A stretch of DNA of 64,000 nucleotides from Altererythrobacter sp. C41 (GTDB lineage: Bacteria > Pseudomonadota > Alphaproteobacteria > Sphingomonadales > Sphingomonadaceae). The translations under genes and the position numbers were made by a program. Each line of letters begins with the position of its first letter. Position 1 is the first letter of the stretch. The stretch lies in NCBI RefSeq assembly GCF_016803135.1, contig NZ_JAEVFE010000001.1, forward strand, positions 186,001 to 250,000. Reading direction: 5' to 3'. Shown here one piece after another: positions 1 to 8,224 of this stretch. Under the pieces are notes generated by a model, which did not search any database, was not told the DNA's origin, and was given only the letters and a program-made list of their open reading frames with translations.

Positions 1-986
1 ACCGCCTGGATTACTGCTCACCGCTCTGCATGGAGCACAGCTACGTTCTCGCGATCGAGAAGCTGCTCAACCTCGAAGTGCCGATCCGTGCGCAGTATCT
101 GCGCGTGCTCTTCGCCGAGCTGACGCGCATCTCGAACCACATGCTCAACATCGGCAGCCACGTCATGGACGTCGGCGCGATGACGCCGAACCTGTGGGTG
201 TTCGAACTGCGCGAAGACTGCATGAACTTCTTCGAGCGGGCTTCCGGCGCGCGCATGCACAGCGCCTGGTTCCGCCCCGGCGGCGTGCACCAGGACGTGC
301 CGCTCAAGCTGCTGACCGACATCGGCGACTGGGTCGATACGCGCCTGCCCGAACTGTTCGGCGACGCGATGAGCCTCGTCATCGACAACCGCATCTTCAA
401 GCAGCGCAACGTCGATATCGCCGTCGTGAGCAAGGAAGACGCGCTGCGCTGGGGCTTCTCCGGCCCGCTGATCCGTGCCGCAGGCATTCCGTGGGACCTG
501 CGCAAGTCGCAGCCCTACGACGTCTATGACCGGATGGACTTCGAGATCCCGGTCGGCACCAACTCCGACTGCTACGACCGCGTCATGGTCCGCGTGAAGG
601 AAGTCTACGAGAGCGCGAAGATCATCAAGCAGTGCCTCGCCGAGATGCCCGAAGGGCCGATCGCGAGCGATGACGGCAAGGTTTCCCCGCCCCGGCGCGG
701 CGAGATGAAGCAGTCGATGGAAGCACTGATCCATCACTTCAAGCTCTATACCGAGGGTTTCCACGTTCCGGCCGGCGAAGTCTACGTCGCCACGGAAAGC
801 CCGAAGGGCGAATTCGGCGTCTATCTCGTGTCGGACGGGTCGAACAAGCCCTACCGCTGCAAGATCCGGCCGACCGCGTTCAGCCACCTGCAGGCGATCG
901 ATTTCATGGCGAAGGGCCATATGCTGCCCGACGCGACCGCGATCCTCGGCGCGATCGACGTGGTATTCGGGGAATCCGACCGGTGA
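1..986 (+). CDS. nuoD: NADH-quinone oxidoreductase subunit D (5'-truncated)
   Basis: This is the 49-kDa subunit of respiratory complex I, a peripheral-arm protein that helps form the quinone-binding pocket next to NuoB. The window starts inside the gene; the reading frame is open from base 3 and gives about 327 residues of a protein usually near 400. The visible part begins with a typical core block ([20 protein letters not shown]) and ends with the family's C-terminus, whose [11 protein letters not shown] is the expected final stretch. nuoA, B and C should lie just outside the window. The stop codon overlaps the GTG start of a tiny membrane-protein gene (GTGA). Identity is near certain; the true start is not visible. 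Confidence 0.97.
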   Translation, partial: RLDYCSPLCMEHSYVLAIEKLLNLEVPIRAQYLRVLFAELTRISNHMLNIGSHVMDVGAMTPNLWVFELREDCMNFFERASGARMHSAWFRPGGVHQDVPLKLLTDIGDWVDTRLPELFGDAMSLVIDNRIFKQRNVDIAVVSKEDALRWGFSGPLIRAAGIPWDLRKSQPYDVYDRMDFEIPVGTNSDCYDRVMVRVKEVYESAKIIKQCLAEMPEGPIASDDGKVSPPRRGEMKQSMEALIHHFKLYTEGFHVPAGEVYVATESPKGEFGVYLVSDGSNKPYRCKIRPTAFSHLQAIDFMAKGHMLPDATAILGAIDVVFGESDR

Positions 987-1162
987 TCCGCGAGCTGTTC
1001 ATCTTCGTCGCGGCCTTCGCCGCCTTCGCCTCGGCAGTCGCCGCCTATCTGCTGGCGGTGCATGGTCAGTCGAGCCTGAAGGAAGTTCTCTCCACGGCGT
1101 TCGCCGCCGTCGTCGGCCTCTACGTCGGCCGCTATCTGGAACGAAAGCTGATCAATGGCTGA
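983..1162 (+). CDS. small membrane protein between nuoD and nuoE
   Basis: A 59-residue open frame that starts at a GTG overlapping the nuoD stop by 4 nt and ends 8 nt inside nuoE. The protein has one hydrophobic segment at about residues 4-24 ([18 protein letters not shown] and following), a short polar stretch, a second weaker hydrophobic stretch at about 36-50 ([16 protein letters not shown]) and a basic end. I do not recognise a family. Overlap on both sides implies translational coupling to complex I subunits, so a role as an accessory subunit or assembly factor is an inference from position. Unidentified reading frames between nqo genes are known from Paracoccus denitrificans. Confidence 0.7.
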   Translation: MIRELFIFVAAFAAFASAVAAYLLAVHGQSSLKEVLSTAFAAVVGLYVGRYLERKLING

Positions 1163-1823
1163 CCGCTCCCCCGCACCCGATACCCCCGAACTGCGCGAGC
1201 GCTGGGGCTCGTTCGAGTTCTCGCCCGCGTACAAGGCGAAAGCCGACACCGCGATCGCGCGCTATCCGGAAGGGCGGCAGCGTTCGGCCGTCATGCCGCT
1301 GCTCGACCTCGCCCAGCGTCAGGTGGGTGAAGAAACGAACACGCAGGGCTGGTTGCCGCTGCCGGTGATCGAATACGTTGCCCGCTATCTCGAGATGCCG
1401 GTCATCCGCGTGCTCGAGGTCGCGACGTTCTACTTCATGTACAACCTTCAGCCCGTGGGCCGCTTCCACGTGCAGGTCTGCGGCACGACGCCGTGCATGC
1501 TGCGCGGCTCGGACGGACTGCTCGAGACCTGCAAGAAGCGCGGCATGGTGAAGGGCCATGTCTCGGAAGACGGGCTGTGGACGCTGACCGAGGTCGAATG
1601 CCTCGGCAACTGCGCGACCGCGCCGATGGTCCAGATCAACGACGACAACTACGAGGATTTGACGCCCGAACGGCTCGATCACGTCCTCGACGAGCTGGCC
1701 GCGGGCCGCCAGCCGAAGACCGGTACGCAGGAGCCGGGGCGGCACACCAGCGAACCCGTCGGCGGGCCGACGACGCTGAGGGAAATGGTCACCGAGAACC
1801 ACGACTATCGGGGGGAATGGTGA
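1155..1823 (+). CDS. nuoE: NADH-quinone oxidoreductase subunit E
   Basis: The 24-kDa thioredoxin-fold subunit of the complex I NADH-dehydrogenase module, carrying the [2Fe-2S] cluster N1a. The four cluster cysteines are visible: C of QVCGTTPC, the second C five residues on, and the pair in VECLGNC. The protein has 222 residues, longer than the about 165-residue E. coli protein. The extra C-terminal part (about residue 170 on) is polar and resembles the extensions seen in alphaproteobacterial and mitochondrial homologues. The ATG lies inside the end of the preceding small gene, and the stop overlaps the next start (TGATG). It acts with NuoF and NuoG in the cytoplasmic arm. Confidence 0.97.
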   Translation: MADRSPAPDTPELRERWGSFEFSPAYKAKADTAIARYPEGRQRSAVMPLLDLAQRQVGEETNTQGWLPLPVIEYVARYLEMPVIRVLEVATFYFMYNLQPVGRFHVQVCGTTPCMLRGSDGLLETCKKRGMVKGHVSEDGLWTLTEVECLGNCATAPMVQINDDNYEDLTPERLDHVLDELAAGRQPKTGTQEPGRHTSEPVGGPTTLREMVTENHDYRGEW

Positions 1824-2011
1824 TGCCCCAGCCTCGAATGCTCCAACTGGCCGGGATCGCGTTCATCGTATGCGCGCTGGCCTTCATCATCGGCGGCAAT
1901 AGCGCTCTGGGCGGCAGCTTCGTCGCGATCGGTGCGGCCTTCCTCGCCATTTCCGCGAGCCAGTCGAAGAGCCGCGAGATACGCGAACGGCAAGGGAAGG
2001 GCGGCAAGTAA
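1823..2011 (+). CDS. small membrane protein between nuoE and nuoF, first of two
   Basis: A 62-residue frame whose ATG shares one base with the nuoE stop (TGATG); upstream in-frame ATG 1817 and GTG 1820 are possible alternative starts. The middle is hydrophobic and probably crosses the membrane twice (about residues 7-25, [17 protein letters not shown], and 29-45, [17 protein letters not shown]). The C-terminal tail is strongly charged ([14 protein letters not shown]). No known domain is apparent. Its stop overlaps the start of the next tiny gene by one base. Regular TGATG and TAATG couplings indicate a translated gene rather than spacer, but the function is unknown. Confidence 0.7.
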   Translation: MPQPRMLQLAGIAFIVCALAFIIGGNSALGGSFVAIGAAFLAISASQSKSREIRERQGKGGK

Positions 2012-2148
2012 TGGACGTCGTCGCCATTCTCGTTGCGCTCGTGCTCATCTTCATCGCGTGGAAGGTGCTGGCCGGCCTCGTGAAGTTCGGCGTCATCGCT
2101 CTGGTGGCGGTGGCCGCGATCTATTTCGTTTCGCAAGGGACCCTGTGA
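2011..2148 (+). CDS. very small membrane protein between nuoE and nuoF, second of two
   Basis: A 45-residue frame, [20 protein letters not shown] at the N-terminus, starting at an ATG that overlaps the previous stop by one base (TAATG) and ending in TGATG shared with nuoF. It is almost entirely hydrophobic: two helices (residues about 3-22 and 26-41) are separated by a short AGLVKFG turn. No family is recognised. It is too short to call by homology from sequence alone; the coupling to nuoF and the clean membrane profile are the evidence that it is real. Confidence 0.65.
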   Translation: MDVVAILVALVLIFIAWKVLAGLVKFGVIALVAVAAIYFVSQGTL

Positions 2149-3440
2149 TGCTGGCCGACAAGGATCGCATCTTCACCAACCTCTACGGCTTCCAGGACTG
2201 GGGGCTGAAGGCGGCGCAGGCGCGTGGCGACTGGGACGACACCAAGGCGCTGATCGAGCGTGGGCAGGACGCCATCATCGACGAGATGAAGGCATCGGGC
2301 CTGCGCGGGCGCGGCGGGGCGGGCTTCCCGACCGGCCTCAAGTGGTCGTTCATGCCCAAGGAGAGCAAGGACGGCCGCCCGAGCTTCCTCGTCATCAACG
2401 CGGACGAATCCGAGCCGGGTTCGTGCAAGGACCGCGAGATCATCCGTCACGATCCGCACAAGCTGATCGAAGGCGCGCTCGTCGCGGGCTTCGCCATGCG
2501 CGCGCGGGCGGCCTATATCTACATTCGCGGCGAGTATATCCGTGAGGCCGAAACGCTGCAGGCGGCGATCGACGAGGCGTACGACGCCGGGCTGATCGGC
2601 AAGAACGCGAGCGGCTCGGGCTACGACTTCGACGTGTTCCTGCATCGCGGGGCGGGCGCCTACATCTGCGGCGAAGAGACCGCGATGATCGAGAGCCTCG
2701 AAGGCAAGAAAGGCCAGCCGCGTCTCAAGCCGCCGTTCCCGGCCGGCGCGGGCCTCTACGGCTGCCCGACCACGGTCAACAACGTGGAGTCCATTGCGGT
2801 CGTCCCGACGATCCTGCGTCGCGGGGCTTCGTGGTTCGCGGGCTTCGGGCGCGAGAACAACGCCGGGACCAAGCTGTTCCAGATCAGCGGCCATGTCGAG
2901 AAGCCCTGCGTGGTCGAGGAAGCGATGAGCATCCCCTTCCGCGAGCTGATCGAGAAGCACTGCGGTGGCATCCGCGGCGGGTGGGACAACCTGCTGGCGG
3001 TGATCCCGGGCGGATCTTCCGTGCCGCTCGTTCCCGCCGAGCAGATCATGGACTGCCCGATGGACTTCGACGGGCTCAAGGCGCTCGGCTCAGGCCTCGG
3101 TACCGCGGCGGTGATCGTAATGGACAAGTCGACCGACATCGTCCGCGCGATCAGCCGGATCTCCTATTTCTACAAGCACGAGTCCTGCGGCCAGTGCACC
3201 CCGTGCCGAGAAGGCACCGGGTGGATGTGGCGCGTGATGGAGCGCCTGCGCACCGGCGATGCGGCGATCGAGGAGATCGACATGCTGCAGCAGGTCACCA
3301 AGCAGGTCGAAGGCCACACCATCTGCGCCCTGGGCGACGCCGCCGCCTGGCCGATCCAGGGCCTGATCCGCCACTTCCGCCCCGAACTGGAGCGGCGGAT
3401 CGAAGAGCATAACGCGAAGTACGCGGAGGCTGCGGAATGA
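2148..3440 (+). CDS. nuoF: NADH-quinone oxidoreductase subunit F
   Basis: The 51-kDa subunit of complex I, which binds NADH, FMN and the [4Fe-4S] cluster N3 and takes the hydride from NADH. The glycine-rich [10 protein letters not shown] motif (residues 54-63) belongs to the FMN/NADH site, [11 protein letters not shown] (about 168-178) is the second nucleotide motif, and the cluster ligands are SCGQCTPC near residue 346 plus the later cysteine in HTICALGD near 391. The length is 430 residues, normal for the family. The ATG at 2148 overlaps the preceding small gene's stop; longer upstream open frame lacks family similarity. It pairs with NuoE and NuoG. Confidence 0.98.
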   Translation: MLADKDRIFTNLYGFQDWGLKAAQARGDWDDTKALIERGQDAIIDEMKASGLRGRGGAGFPTGLKWSFMPKESKDGRPSFLVINADESEPGSCKDREIIRHDPHKLIEGALVAGFAMRARAAYIYIRGEYIREAETLQAAIDEAYDAGLIGKNASGSGYDFDVFLHRGAGAYICGEETAMIESLEGKKGQPRLKPPFPAGAGLYGCPTTVNNVESIAVVPTILRRGASWFAGFGRENNAGTKLFQISGHVEKPCVVEEAMSIPFRELIEKHCGGIRGGWDNLLAVIPGGSSVPLVPAEQIMDCPMDFDGLKALGSGLGTAAVIVMDKSTDIVRAISRISYFYKHESCGQCTPCREGTGWMWRVMERLRTGDAAIEEIDMLQQVTKQVEGHTICALGDAAAWPIQGLIRHFRPELERRIEEHNAKYAEAAE

Positions 3441-3461
3441 CTGCGCGCACCGCCATCTACC

Positions 3462-3550
3462 GTCACCCTGAACTTGTTTCAGGGCCCATCTTTCAACCTG
3501 CACCCCGGGTCGGCGAGGATGGATGGATGCTGAAACAAGTTCAGCATGAC
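3462..3550 (+). repeat. palindromic intergenic repeat between nuoF and nuoG
   Basis: Two 29-nt arms, 3462-3490 and 3522-3550, are inverted copies of each other with only four mismatches; the shared core is CTGAACTTGTTTCAG. The arms are separated by 31 nt, so transcribed RNA would fold into a long hairpin. In the antisense frame the arm reads HAELVSAS, a peptide string I recall as a recurrent spurious translation in sphingomonad genomes, which points to a dispersed REP/RUP-like element. It is the only copy I see in this window. It sits in the one real spacer of the nuo operon (3441-3578), so it may affect mRNA stability or nuoF/nuoG ratio. Confidence 0.8.
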
Positions 3551-3578
3551 GATACTGTTTTTGAAAGGCGTTTCGGCA

Positions 3579-5591
3579 ATGCCTAAAGTTACCGTAGACG
3601 GTCAGGAAATCGAGGTCCCCAACGGCGCGACCGTGTTGCAGGCGTGCGAGCTGGCGGGGAAGGAGATTCCGCGCTTCTGCTATCACGAGCGGCTCTCGAT
3701 CGCCGGCAACTGCCGCATGTGCCTGGTCGAAGTGAAGCCCGGGCCGCCCAAGCCGCAGGCGAGCTGCGCGCTGCCCGCTGCCGATGGGCAGGAGATCCGC
3801 ACCGACAGCCAGATGGTCAAGACCGCACGCGAGGGGGTGATGGAGTTCCTGCTCATCAACCACCCGCTCGACTGCCCGATCTGCGACCAGGGCGGCGAGT
3901 GCGACCTGCAGGACCAGGCGGTCGCCTACGGCCGCGGCGGCTCGCGCTATCACGAGAACAAGCGTGCGGTGACCGAGAAGTACATGGGCCCGCTGATCAA
4001 GACGATCATGACCCGCTGCATCCACTGCACCCGCTGCGTGCGCTTCTCCGAAGAGATCGCGGGCGTGGACGAGATCGGCGCGCTCTATCGCGGCGAGGAC
4101 ATGCAGATCACGACCTACCTCGAACACGCGGCCAAGCACGAGCTTTCCGCCAACGTGATCGACCTGTGCCCGGTCGGCGCGCTGACCAGCCGCCCCTATG
4201 CGTTCGAGGCGCGGCCGTGGGAGCTCAAGAAGACGCTCAGCATCGACGTCAGCGATGCGGTGGGCGCGAACATTCGCCTCGACAGCCGCGGGCGCGAGGT
4301 GATGCGGGCGCTGCCGCGCATCAACGACGACGTCAACGAAGAGTGGCTGAGCGACAAGGGCCGCTACATGGTCGATGGCCTTACGCGGCGCCGGCTCGAC
4401 CGGGTGTGGATCCGCAAGGGCGGGAAGCTCCAGCCGGCGAGCTGGGAAGACGCGTTCAAGGCGATCGCGAAGGCCAAGGCGGGCAGCAGCATTGCCGCAA
4501 TCGCCGGCGACCTGGTCGACTGCGAAACGATGTTCGCGGCCAAGAAGCTGCTCGGCGCGCTCGGTTCGACCCTGCTCGAAGGGCGGCAGACCGGGATGGA
4601 CTACCCGACCGACAATCTCGCGGCGGTGAATTTCAACTCGACCTTCGCGGGGATCGAGACGGCCGACGCGATCCTGATCGTCGGCAGCCACGTCCGCTGG
4701 GAAGCGGCTCTGGTGAACGTCCGTCTGCGCAAGGCGGTCAAGCGCGGAGCGAAGGTCTTCGTCGTCGGTCCGCGCTGGGAGACCACGTATCCGGCCGAGT
4801 TCCTGGGCGACGACGTGAGTGTGCTCGGCGATCTTCCCTCCGAAGTCGCGGAACTGTTCGAAAAGGCCGAGCGCCCGGCGGTGATCCTGGGTGCCGGCGG
4901 CCTCGCGGCGGGCGCTTTCCAGTCCGCACTCTCGCTCGCGCAGGGCTGGAGCAGGGAAGGGTGGAACGGCTTCAACGTCCTCCACACCTCCGCGTCGCGC
5001 ATGGGCGGGCTGATGCTCGGCTACGCGCAGAAGGGCGGCATTGCGGACGTGGTGAAGGCCGAGCCCAAAGTCGTGCTCGCGCTGGGTGCGGACGAGGTCG
5101 ACTGGTCGGCCTTCGGCAAGAGCCTCAAGGTCTATATCGGCCATCACGGCGACAAGGGCGCGCATGCGGCGGACATCATCCTCCCCGCGGCGAGCTACGC
5201 CGAGAAGGACGGCACGTACGTCAACACCGAAGGCCGCGTGCAGTTCGCCGAGAAGGCCGTCTTCGCGCCGGGCGATGCGCGCGAGGACTGGACGATCCTG
5301 CGCGCGCTTGCCGATGCGCTCGGCGTCGAGGTCGGCTTCGACAGCTTCGCCGAACTGCAGGCCGCGATGATCGCGGAAGTTCCCGCGCTGGGCGTCGAAG
5401 GCCTTGCCGACATTATGGGTCTTTCGGGGGGCAAGCTGCCGAAGGCCAAGGCCGCCAAGGCGAAGGGCTCGATCGCCTACCCGGTCAAGGACTTCTACCT
5501 GACAAACCCGATCGCCCGTGCCAGCGCCGTGATGCAGCGGTGCTCGGCCGAACTTCTCCACGGCGAGGAAATTCTGGAGGCGGCGGAATGA
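3579..5591 (+). CDS. nuoG: NADH-quinone oxidoreductase subunit G
   Basis: The 75-kDa iron-sulfur subunit of complex I, carrying electrons from NuoE/F towards NuoI. The N-terminal ferredoxin domain has Cys34, 45, 48 and 63; the His-Cys segment has H95, C99, C102 and C108; the [4Fe-4S] site has C147, C150, C153 and the cysteine of CPVGAL near residue 197. A molybdopterin-oxidoreductase-like domain follows. I chose ATG 3579 (670 residues) rather than ATG 3546, because a GAAAGG ribosome site lies at 3563-3568 and because the longer version would begin inside the palindromic repeat. Its end overlaps the region before the next small gene. Confidence 0.97.
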   Translation: MPKVTVDGQEIEVPNGATVLQACELAGKEIPRFCYHERLSIAGNCRMCLVEVKPGPPKPQASCALPAADGQEIRTDSQMVKTAREGVMEFLLINHPLDCPICDQGGECDLQDQAVAYGRGGSRYHENKRAVTEKYMGPLIKTIMTRCIHCTRCVRFSEEIAGVDEIGALYRGEDMQITTYLEHAAKHELSANVIDLCPVGALTSRPYAFEARPWELKKTLSIDVSDAVGANIRLDSRGREVMRALPRINDDVNEEWLSDKGRYMVDGLTRRRLDRVWIRKGGKLQPASWEDAFKAIAKAKAGSSIAAIAGDLVDCETMFAAKKLLGALGSTLLEGRQTGMDYPTDNLAAVNFNSTFAGIETADAILIVGSHVRWEAALVNVRLRKAVKRGAKVFVVGPRWETTYPAEFLGDDVSVLGDLPSEVAELFEKAERPAVILGAGGLAAGAFQSALSLAQGWSREGWNGFNVLHTSASRMGGLMLGYAQKGGIADVVKAEPKVVLALGADEVDWSAFGKSLKVYIGHHGDKGAHAADIILPAASYAEKDGTYVNTEGRVQFAEKAVFAPGDAREDWTILRALADALGVEVGFDSFAELQAAMIAEVPALGVEGLADIMGLSGGKLPKAKAAKAKGSIAYPVKDFYLTNPIARASAVMQRCSAELLHGEEILEAAE

Positions 5592-5594
5592 GTC

Positions 5595-5723
5595 ATGCTG
5601 GACTGGATCACGGACTTCCTATTCGGTTCGCTTCCGCTTCGCGTGCAGTTGGGATGTCTAGTGCTGTTCATAATTGCCGTGCTCGCGTTCCTTGCATGGG
5701 CCTACTGGCCGGAGGTCTGGTAG
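5595..5723 (+). CDS. very small membrane protein between nuoG and nuoH
   Basis: A 42-residue frame starting 4 bases after the nuoG stop and ending one base before the nuoH start. The sequence has a short amphipathic start ([16 protein letters not shown]), one long transmembrane helix (about residues 18-37, [20 protein letters not shown]) and ends PEVW. A competing frame starting at ATG 5588 is polar and unlike any small protein, so I prefer this one. No family is recognised. As with the other small genes in this operon, its position suggests involvement with the membrane arm of complex I. Confidence 0.65.
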   Translation: MLDWITDFLFGSLPLRVQLGCLVLFIIAVLAFLAWAYWPEVW

Positions 5724-5724
5724 C

Positions 5725-6783
5725 ATGACCGCCTTCTTCCAATCCCTCGGCATGACCTACGAGTGGGCGTGGTTCGTCGCCACGCTTGCCGGTGTGCTGC
5801 TGATCGCCCTGCCGCTGATGCTGGCGGTGGCGATGATCATCTATGCCGATCGCAAGATCTGGGCGGCGATGGCGCTGCGGCGCGGACCGAACGTGGTCGG
5901 GCCGTTCGGCCTGCTGCAGAGCTTCGCCGACGGCCTGAAGGTGTTCCTGCAGGAAACGATCATCCCTTCGGCTGCAAACAAGGGACTGTTCCTGATCGGC
6001 CCGATCGTGACCTTCACGGTGGCGCTGCTTGCCTGGGCGGTGATCCCGTTCGGGCCGGAAGCCGTACTGTCCGACATCAATATCGGCCTGCTCTACGTTC
6101 TCGCGATCAGTTCGCTCGGGGTCTACGGCGTGGTCGTCGCGGGCTGGGCGTCGAACTCGAAGTATCCGTTCTTCTCCGCCATGCGCGCCGCCGCGCAGAT
6201 GATCAGCTACGAAGTCTCTATCGGCTTCATCCTGATCTGCGTCGTGCTGTGGGCCGGCACGTTCAACCTCAACGACATCATCGAGGCGCAGCACGGCCAC
6301 GGCTTCGGTCTGGTCAACGGGTTCTTCTTCAACCTGCTGCTCTTCCCGATGTGGGTCATGTTCCTGATCTCGAGCCTCGCGGAAACCGCCCGCGCGCCGT
6401 TCGACCTCACGGAAGCGGAGAGCGAACTCGTCGCGGGCTATCAGACCGAGTATTCGTCGATGAGCTTCGCGCTCTTCTGGCTCGGCGAATATGCCAACGT
6501 CCTGCTGATGTGCGCGCTCAACGCGATCCTGTTCTTCGGGGGCTGGCTGCCGCCGCTGAACGTGGATCTGATCCCGTGGTTCAACATCCCGGGCTGGATC
6601 TGGCTGTTCGGCAAGATCTTCCTGTTCTTCTTCATCTTCAGCTGGGTGAAGGCCACCGTCCCGCGCTTCCGCTACGACCAGCTGATGCGTCTGGGCTGGA
6701 AGGTCTTCCTGCCGCTGAGCCTGCTGTTCGTGGTGCTTGTGAGCGGATGGCTGATGTTCACCCGTTACGGAGTCGCCGCATGA
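5725..6783 (+). CDS. nuoH: NADH-quinone oxidoreductase subunit H
   Basis: The membrane subunit (ND1 homologue) that links the peripheral arm to the proton-pumping arm and forms the entry of the quinone chamber. The 352-residue protein has about eight hydrophobic helices. Characteristic segments are [20 protein letters not shown] near the N-terminus, the acidic loop [20 protein letters not shown] that forms part of the E-channel, and [15 protein letters not shown] near the C-terminus. The ATG at 5725 follows the small upstream gene by one base; the upstream extension of the frame is not family-like. The stop overlaps the nuoI start (ATGA). Confidence 0.97.
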   Translation: MTAFFQSLGMTYEWAWFVATLAGVLLIALPLMLAVAMIIYADRKIWAAMALRRGPNVVGPFGLLQSFADGLKVFLQETIIPSAANKGLFLIGPIVTFTVALLAWAVIPFGPEAVLSDINIGLLYVLAISSLGVYGVVVAGWASNSKYPFFSAMRAAAQMISYEVSIGFILICVVLWAGTFNLNDIIEAQHGHGFGLVNGFFFNLLLFPMWVMFLISSLAETARAPFDLTEAESELVAGYQTEYSSMSFALFWLGEYANVLLMCALNAILFFGGWLPPLNVDLIPWFNIPGWIWLFGKIFLFFFIFSWVKATVPRFRYDQLMRLGWKVFLPLSLLFVVLVSGWLMFTRYGVAA

Positions 6784-7265
6784 GCGTCGCCCATCTCATA
6801 AAGTCGTTCACCCTGTGGGAGTTCGTGAAGGCGCATGCCCTCACGCTGAAGTACTTCTTCAAGCCGAAGGTGACGATCAACTATCCGTTCGAGAAGAACC
6901 CGATCAGCCCGCGCTTCCGCGGCGAGCATGCGCTGCGCCGCTATCCCAACGGGGAAGAGCGCTGCATCGCGTGCAAGCTGTGCGAGGCGGTTTGCCCCGC
7001 GCAGGCGATCACCATCGAAAGCGAGCCGCGCGCCGACGGCAGCCGCCGTACCACGCGCTACGACATCGACATGACCAAGTGCATCTACTGCGGCTTCTGC
7101 CAGGAAGCGTGCCCGGTCGATGCGATCGTCGAAGGGCCGAACTTCGAGTTCTCCACGGAAACGCGTGAGGAGCTTCTCTACGACAAGGCGAAACTGCTGG
7201 CCAACGGGGACAAGTGGGAGCGTGCACTCGCTGCCAACCTTGAAGCCGATGCGCCCTACCGCTAG
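6780..7265 (+). CDS. nuoI: NADH-quinone oxidoreductase subunit I
   Basis: The 23-kDa ferredoxin-like subunit with two [4Fe-4S] clusters (N6a and N6b) that passes electrons from NuoG to NuoB. Both classical motifs are intact: [12 protein letters not shown] (C62, C65, C68, C72) and [12 protein letters not shown] (C101, C104, C107, C111). The length of 161 residues is normal for the alphaproteobacterial and mitochondrial (TYKY) type. The ATG overlaps the nuoH stop by 4 nt, indicating coupled translation. A 27-nt spacer with a CAGGGG ribosome site separates it from nuoJ. Confidence 0.98.
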   Translation: MSVAHLIKSFTLWEFVKAHALTLKYFFKPKVTINYPFEKNPISPRFRGEHALRRYPNGEERCIACKLCEAVCPAQAITIESEPRADGSRRTTRYDIDMTKCIYCGFCQEACPVDAIVEGPNFEFSTETREELLYDKAKLLANGDKWERALAANLEADAPYR

Positions 7266-7292
7266 GCGCCGCCGCAACGAGATTCAGGGGCC

Positions 7293-7916
7293 ATGATCCA
7301 GACCTTAGCCTTCTACCTTTTCGCGTTCCTCGTGGTCGCCAGCGGCGTCTTCACGATCATGGCGCGTAACCCGGTGCATTCGGTGCTGTGGCTGATCCTC
7401 GCGTTCTTCAACGCGGCGGGACTGATGGTCATCGTCGGTGCGGAGTTTATCGCCGCGCTGCTGGTGATCGTCTACGTCGGTGCGGTCGCGGTGCTGTTCC
7501 TGTTCGTGGTGATGATGCTCGACATCGATTTCGCCGAATTGCGCGCCGGGTTCGTGAAGAACTTCCCGCTCGGCATCGCGATTGCGCTCGTGCTGCTGGC
7601 CGAGCTGGTGCTCGGCATCGGCGCCTACCGTGCCGGAGCGATCAAACTCGGCGTGCCGGACGGCAGCGCGGCGCCGATGATGGACCGCAGCAATATCGAG
7701 AGTCTGGGCGCGGTGCTCTACGGCGAATACCTGTTCCTGTTCGAAACCGCGGGCCTGATCCTTCTGGTGGCGATGGTCGGCGCGATCGTGCTGACGCACC
7801 GCGAACAGCCTCAGGGCGCACGGGGTCACCAGAATATCGCCAAGCAGAACCGCCGCCGCCCGCACGAGGCGACCGAGATGAAGCGCCCCGACGTGGGCAA
7901 GGGGGTCGAGCTGTGA
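7293..7916 (+). CDS. nuoJ: NADH-quinone oxidoreductase subunit J
   Basis: The ND6 homologue of the complex I membrane arm. Five hydrophobic helices are visible, including the conserved stretch [20 protein letters not shown] in helix 3, which contains the pi-bulge region of this family. The 207-residue protein ends with a charged tail ([20 protein letters not shown] and on) that is longer than the E. coli one. The stop overlaps the GTG start of nuoK by 4 nt (GTGA). Confidence 0.96.
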   Translation: MIQTLAFYLFAFLVVASGVFTIMARNPVHSVLWLILAFFNAAGLMVIVGAEFIAALLVIVYVGAVAVLFLFVVMMLDIDFAELRAGFVKNFPLGIAIALVLLAELVLGIGAYRAGAIKLGVPDGSAAPMMDRSNIESLGAVLYGEYLFLFETAGLILLVAMVGAIVLTHREQPQGARGHQNIAKQNRRRPHEATEMKRPDVGKGVEL

Positions 7917-8218
7917 TCGGTATCGAACATTACGTCGTCGTCAGCGCGATCCTGTTCGTGCTCGGCGTCCTGGGGATCTTTCTCAACCGCAAGAACGTAA
8001 TCGTCATCCTGATGGCGATCGAGCTGATCCTGCTGGCGGTGAACATCAACCTCGTCGCGTTCAGCGCCTTCCTCGGCGACATGACGGGGCAGGTCTTCGC
8101 GATGTTCGTGCTGACCGTCGCCGCCGGCGAGGCGGCGATCGGGCTGGCGATCCTCGTCATCTATTTCCGCGGCCGCGGCACGATCGCGGTCGACGACGTC
8201 AACCGGATGAAGGGATAA
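7913..8218 (+). CDS. nuoK: NADH-quinone oxidoreductase subunit K
   Basis: The ND4L homologue, a three-helix membrane subunit of 101 residues. The two membrane-buried glutamates used in proton transfer are visible, one in [13 protein letters not shown] and one in [13 protein letters not shown]. The gene starts at GTG 7913 inside the nuoJ stop (GTGA). The protein ends with [17 protein letters not shown], the usual end for this subunit in alphaproteobacteria. Confidence 0.97.
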   Translation: MIGIEHYVVVSAILFVLGVLGIFLNRKNVIVILMAIELILLAVNINLVAFSAFLGDMTGQVFAMFVLTVAAGEAAIGLAILVIYFRGRGTIAVDDVNRMKG

Positions 8219-8224
8219 GCTCCG

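Noticed and set aside
3090-5561. Long open frame antisense to nuoG (over 800 codons)
   Set aside because: It is a shadow of GC-rich codon use in nuoF and nuoG. It crosses the palindromic repeat, has no family motif and no ribosome site.
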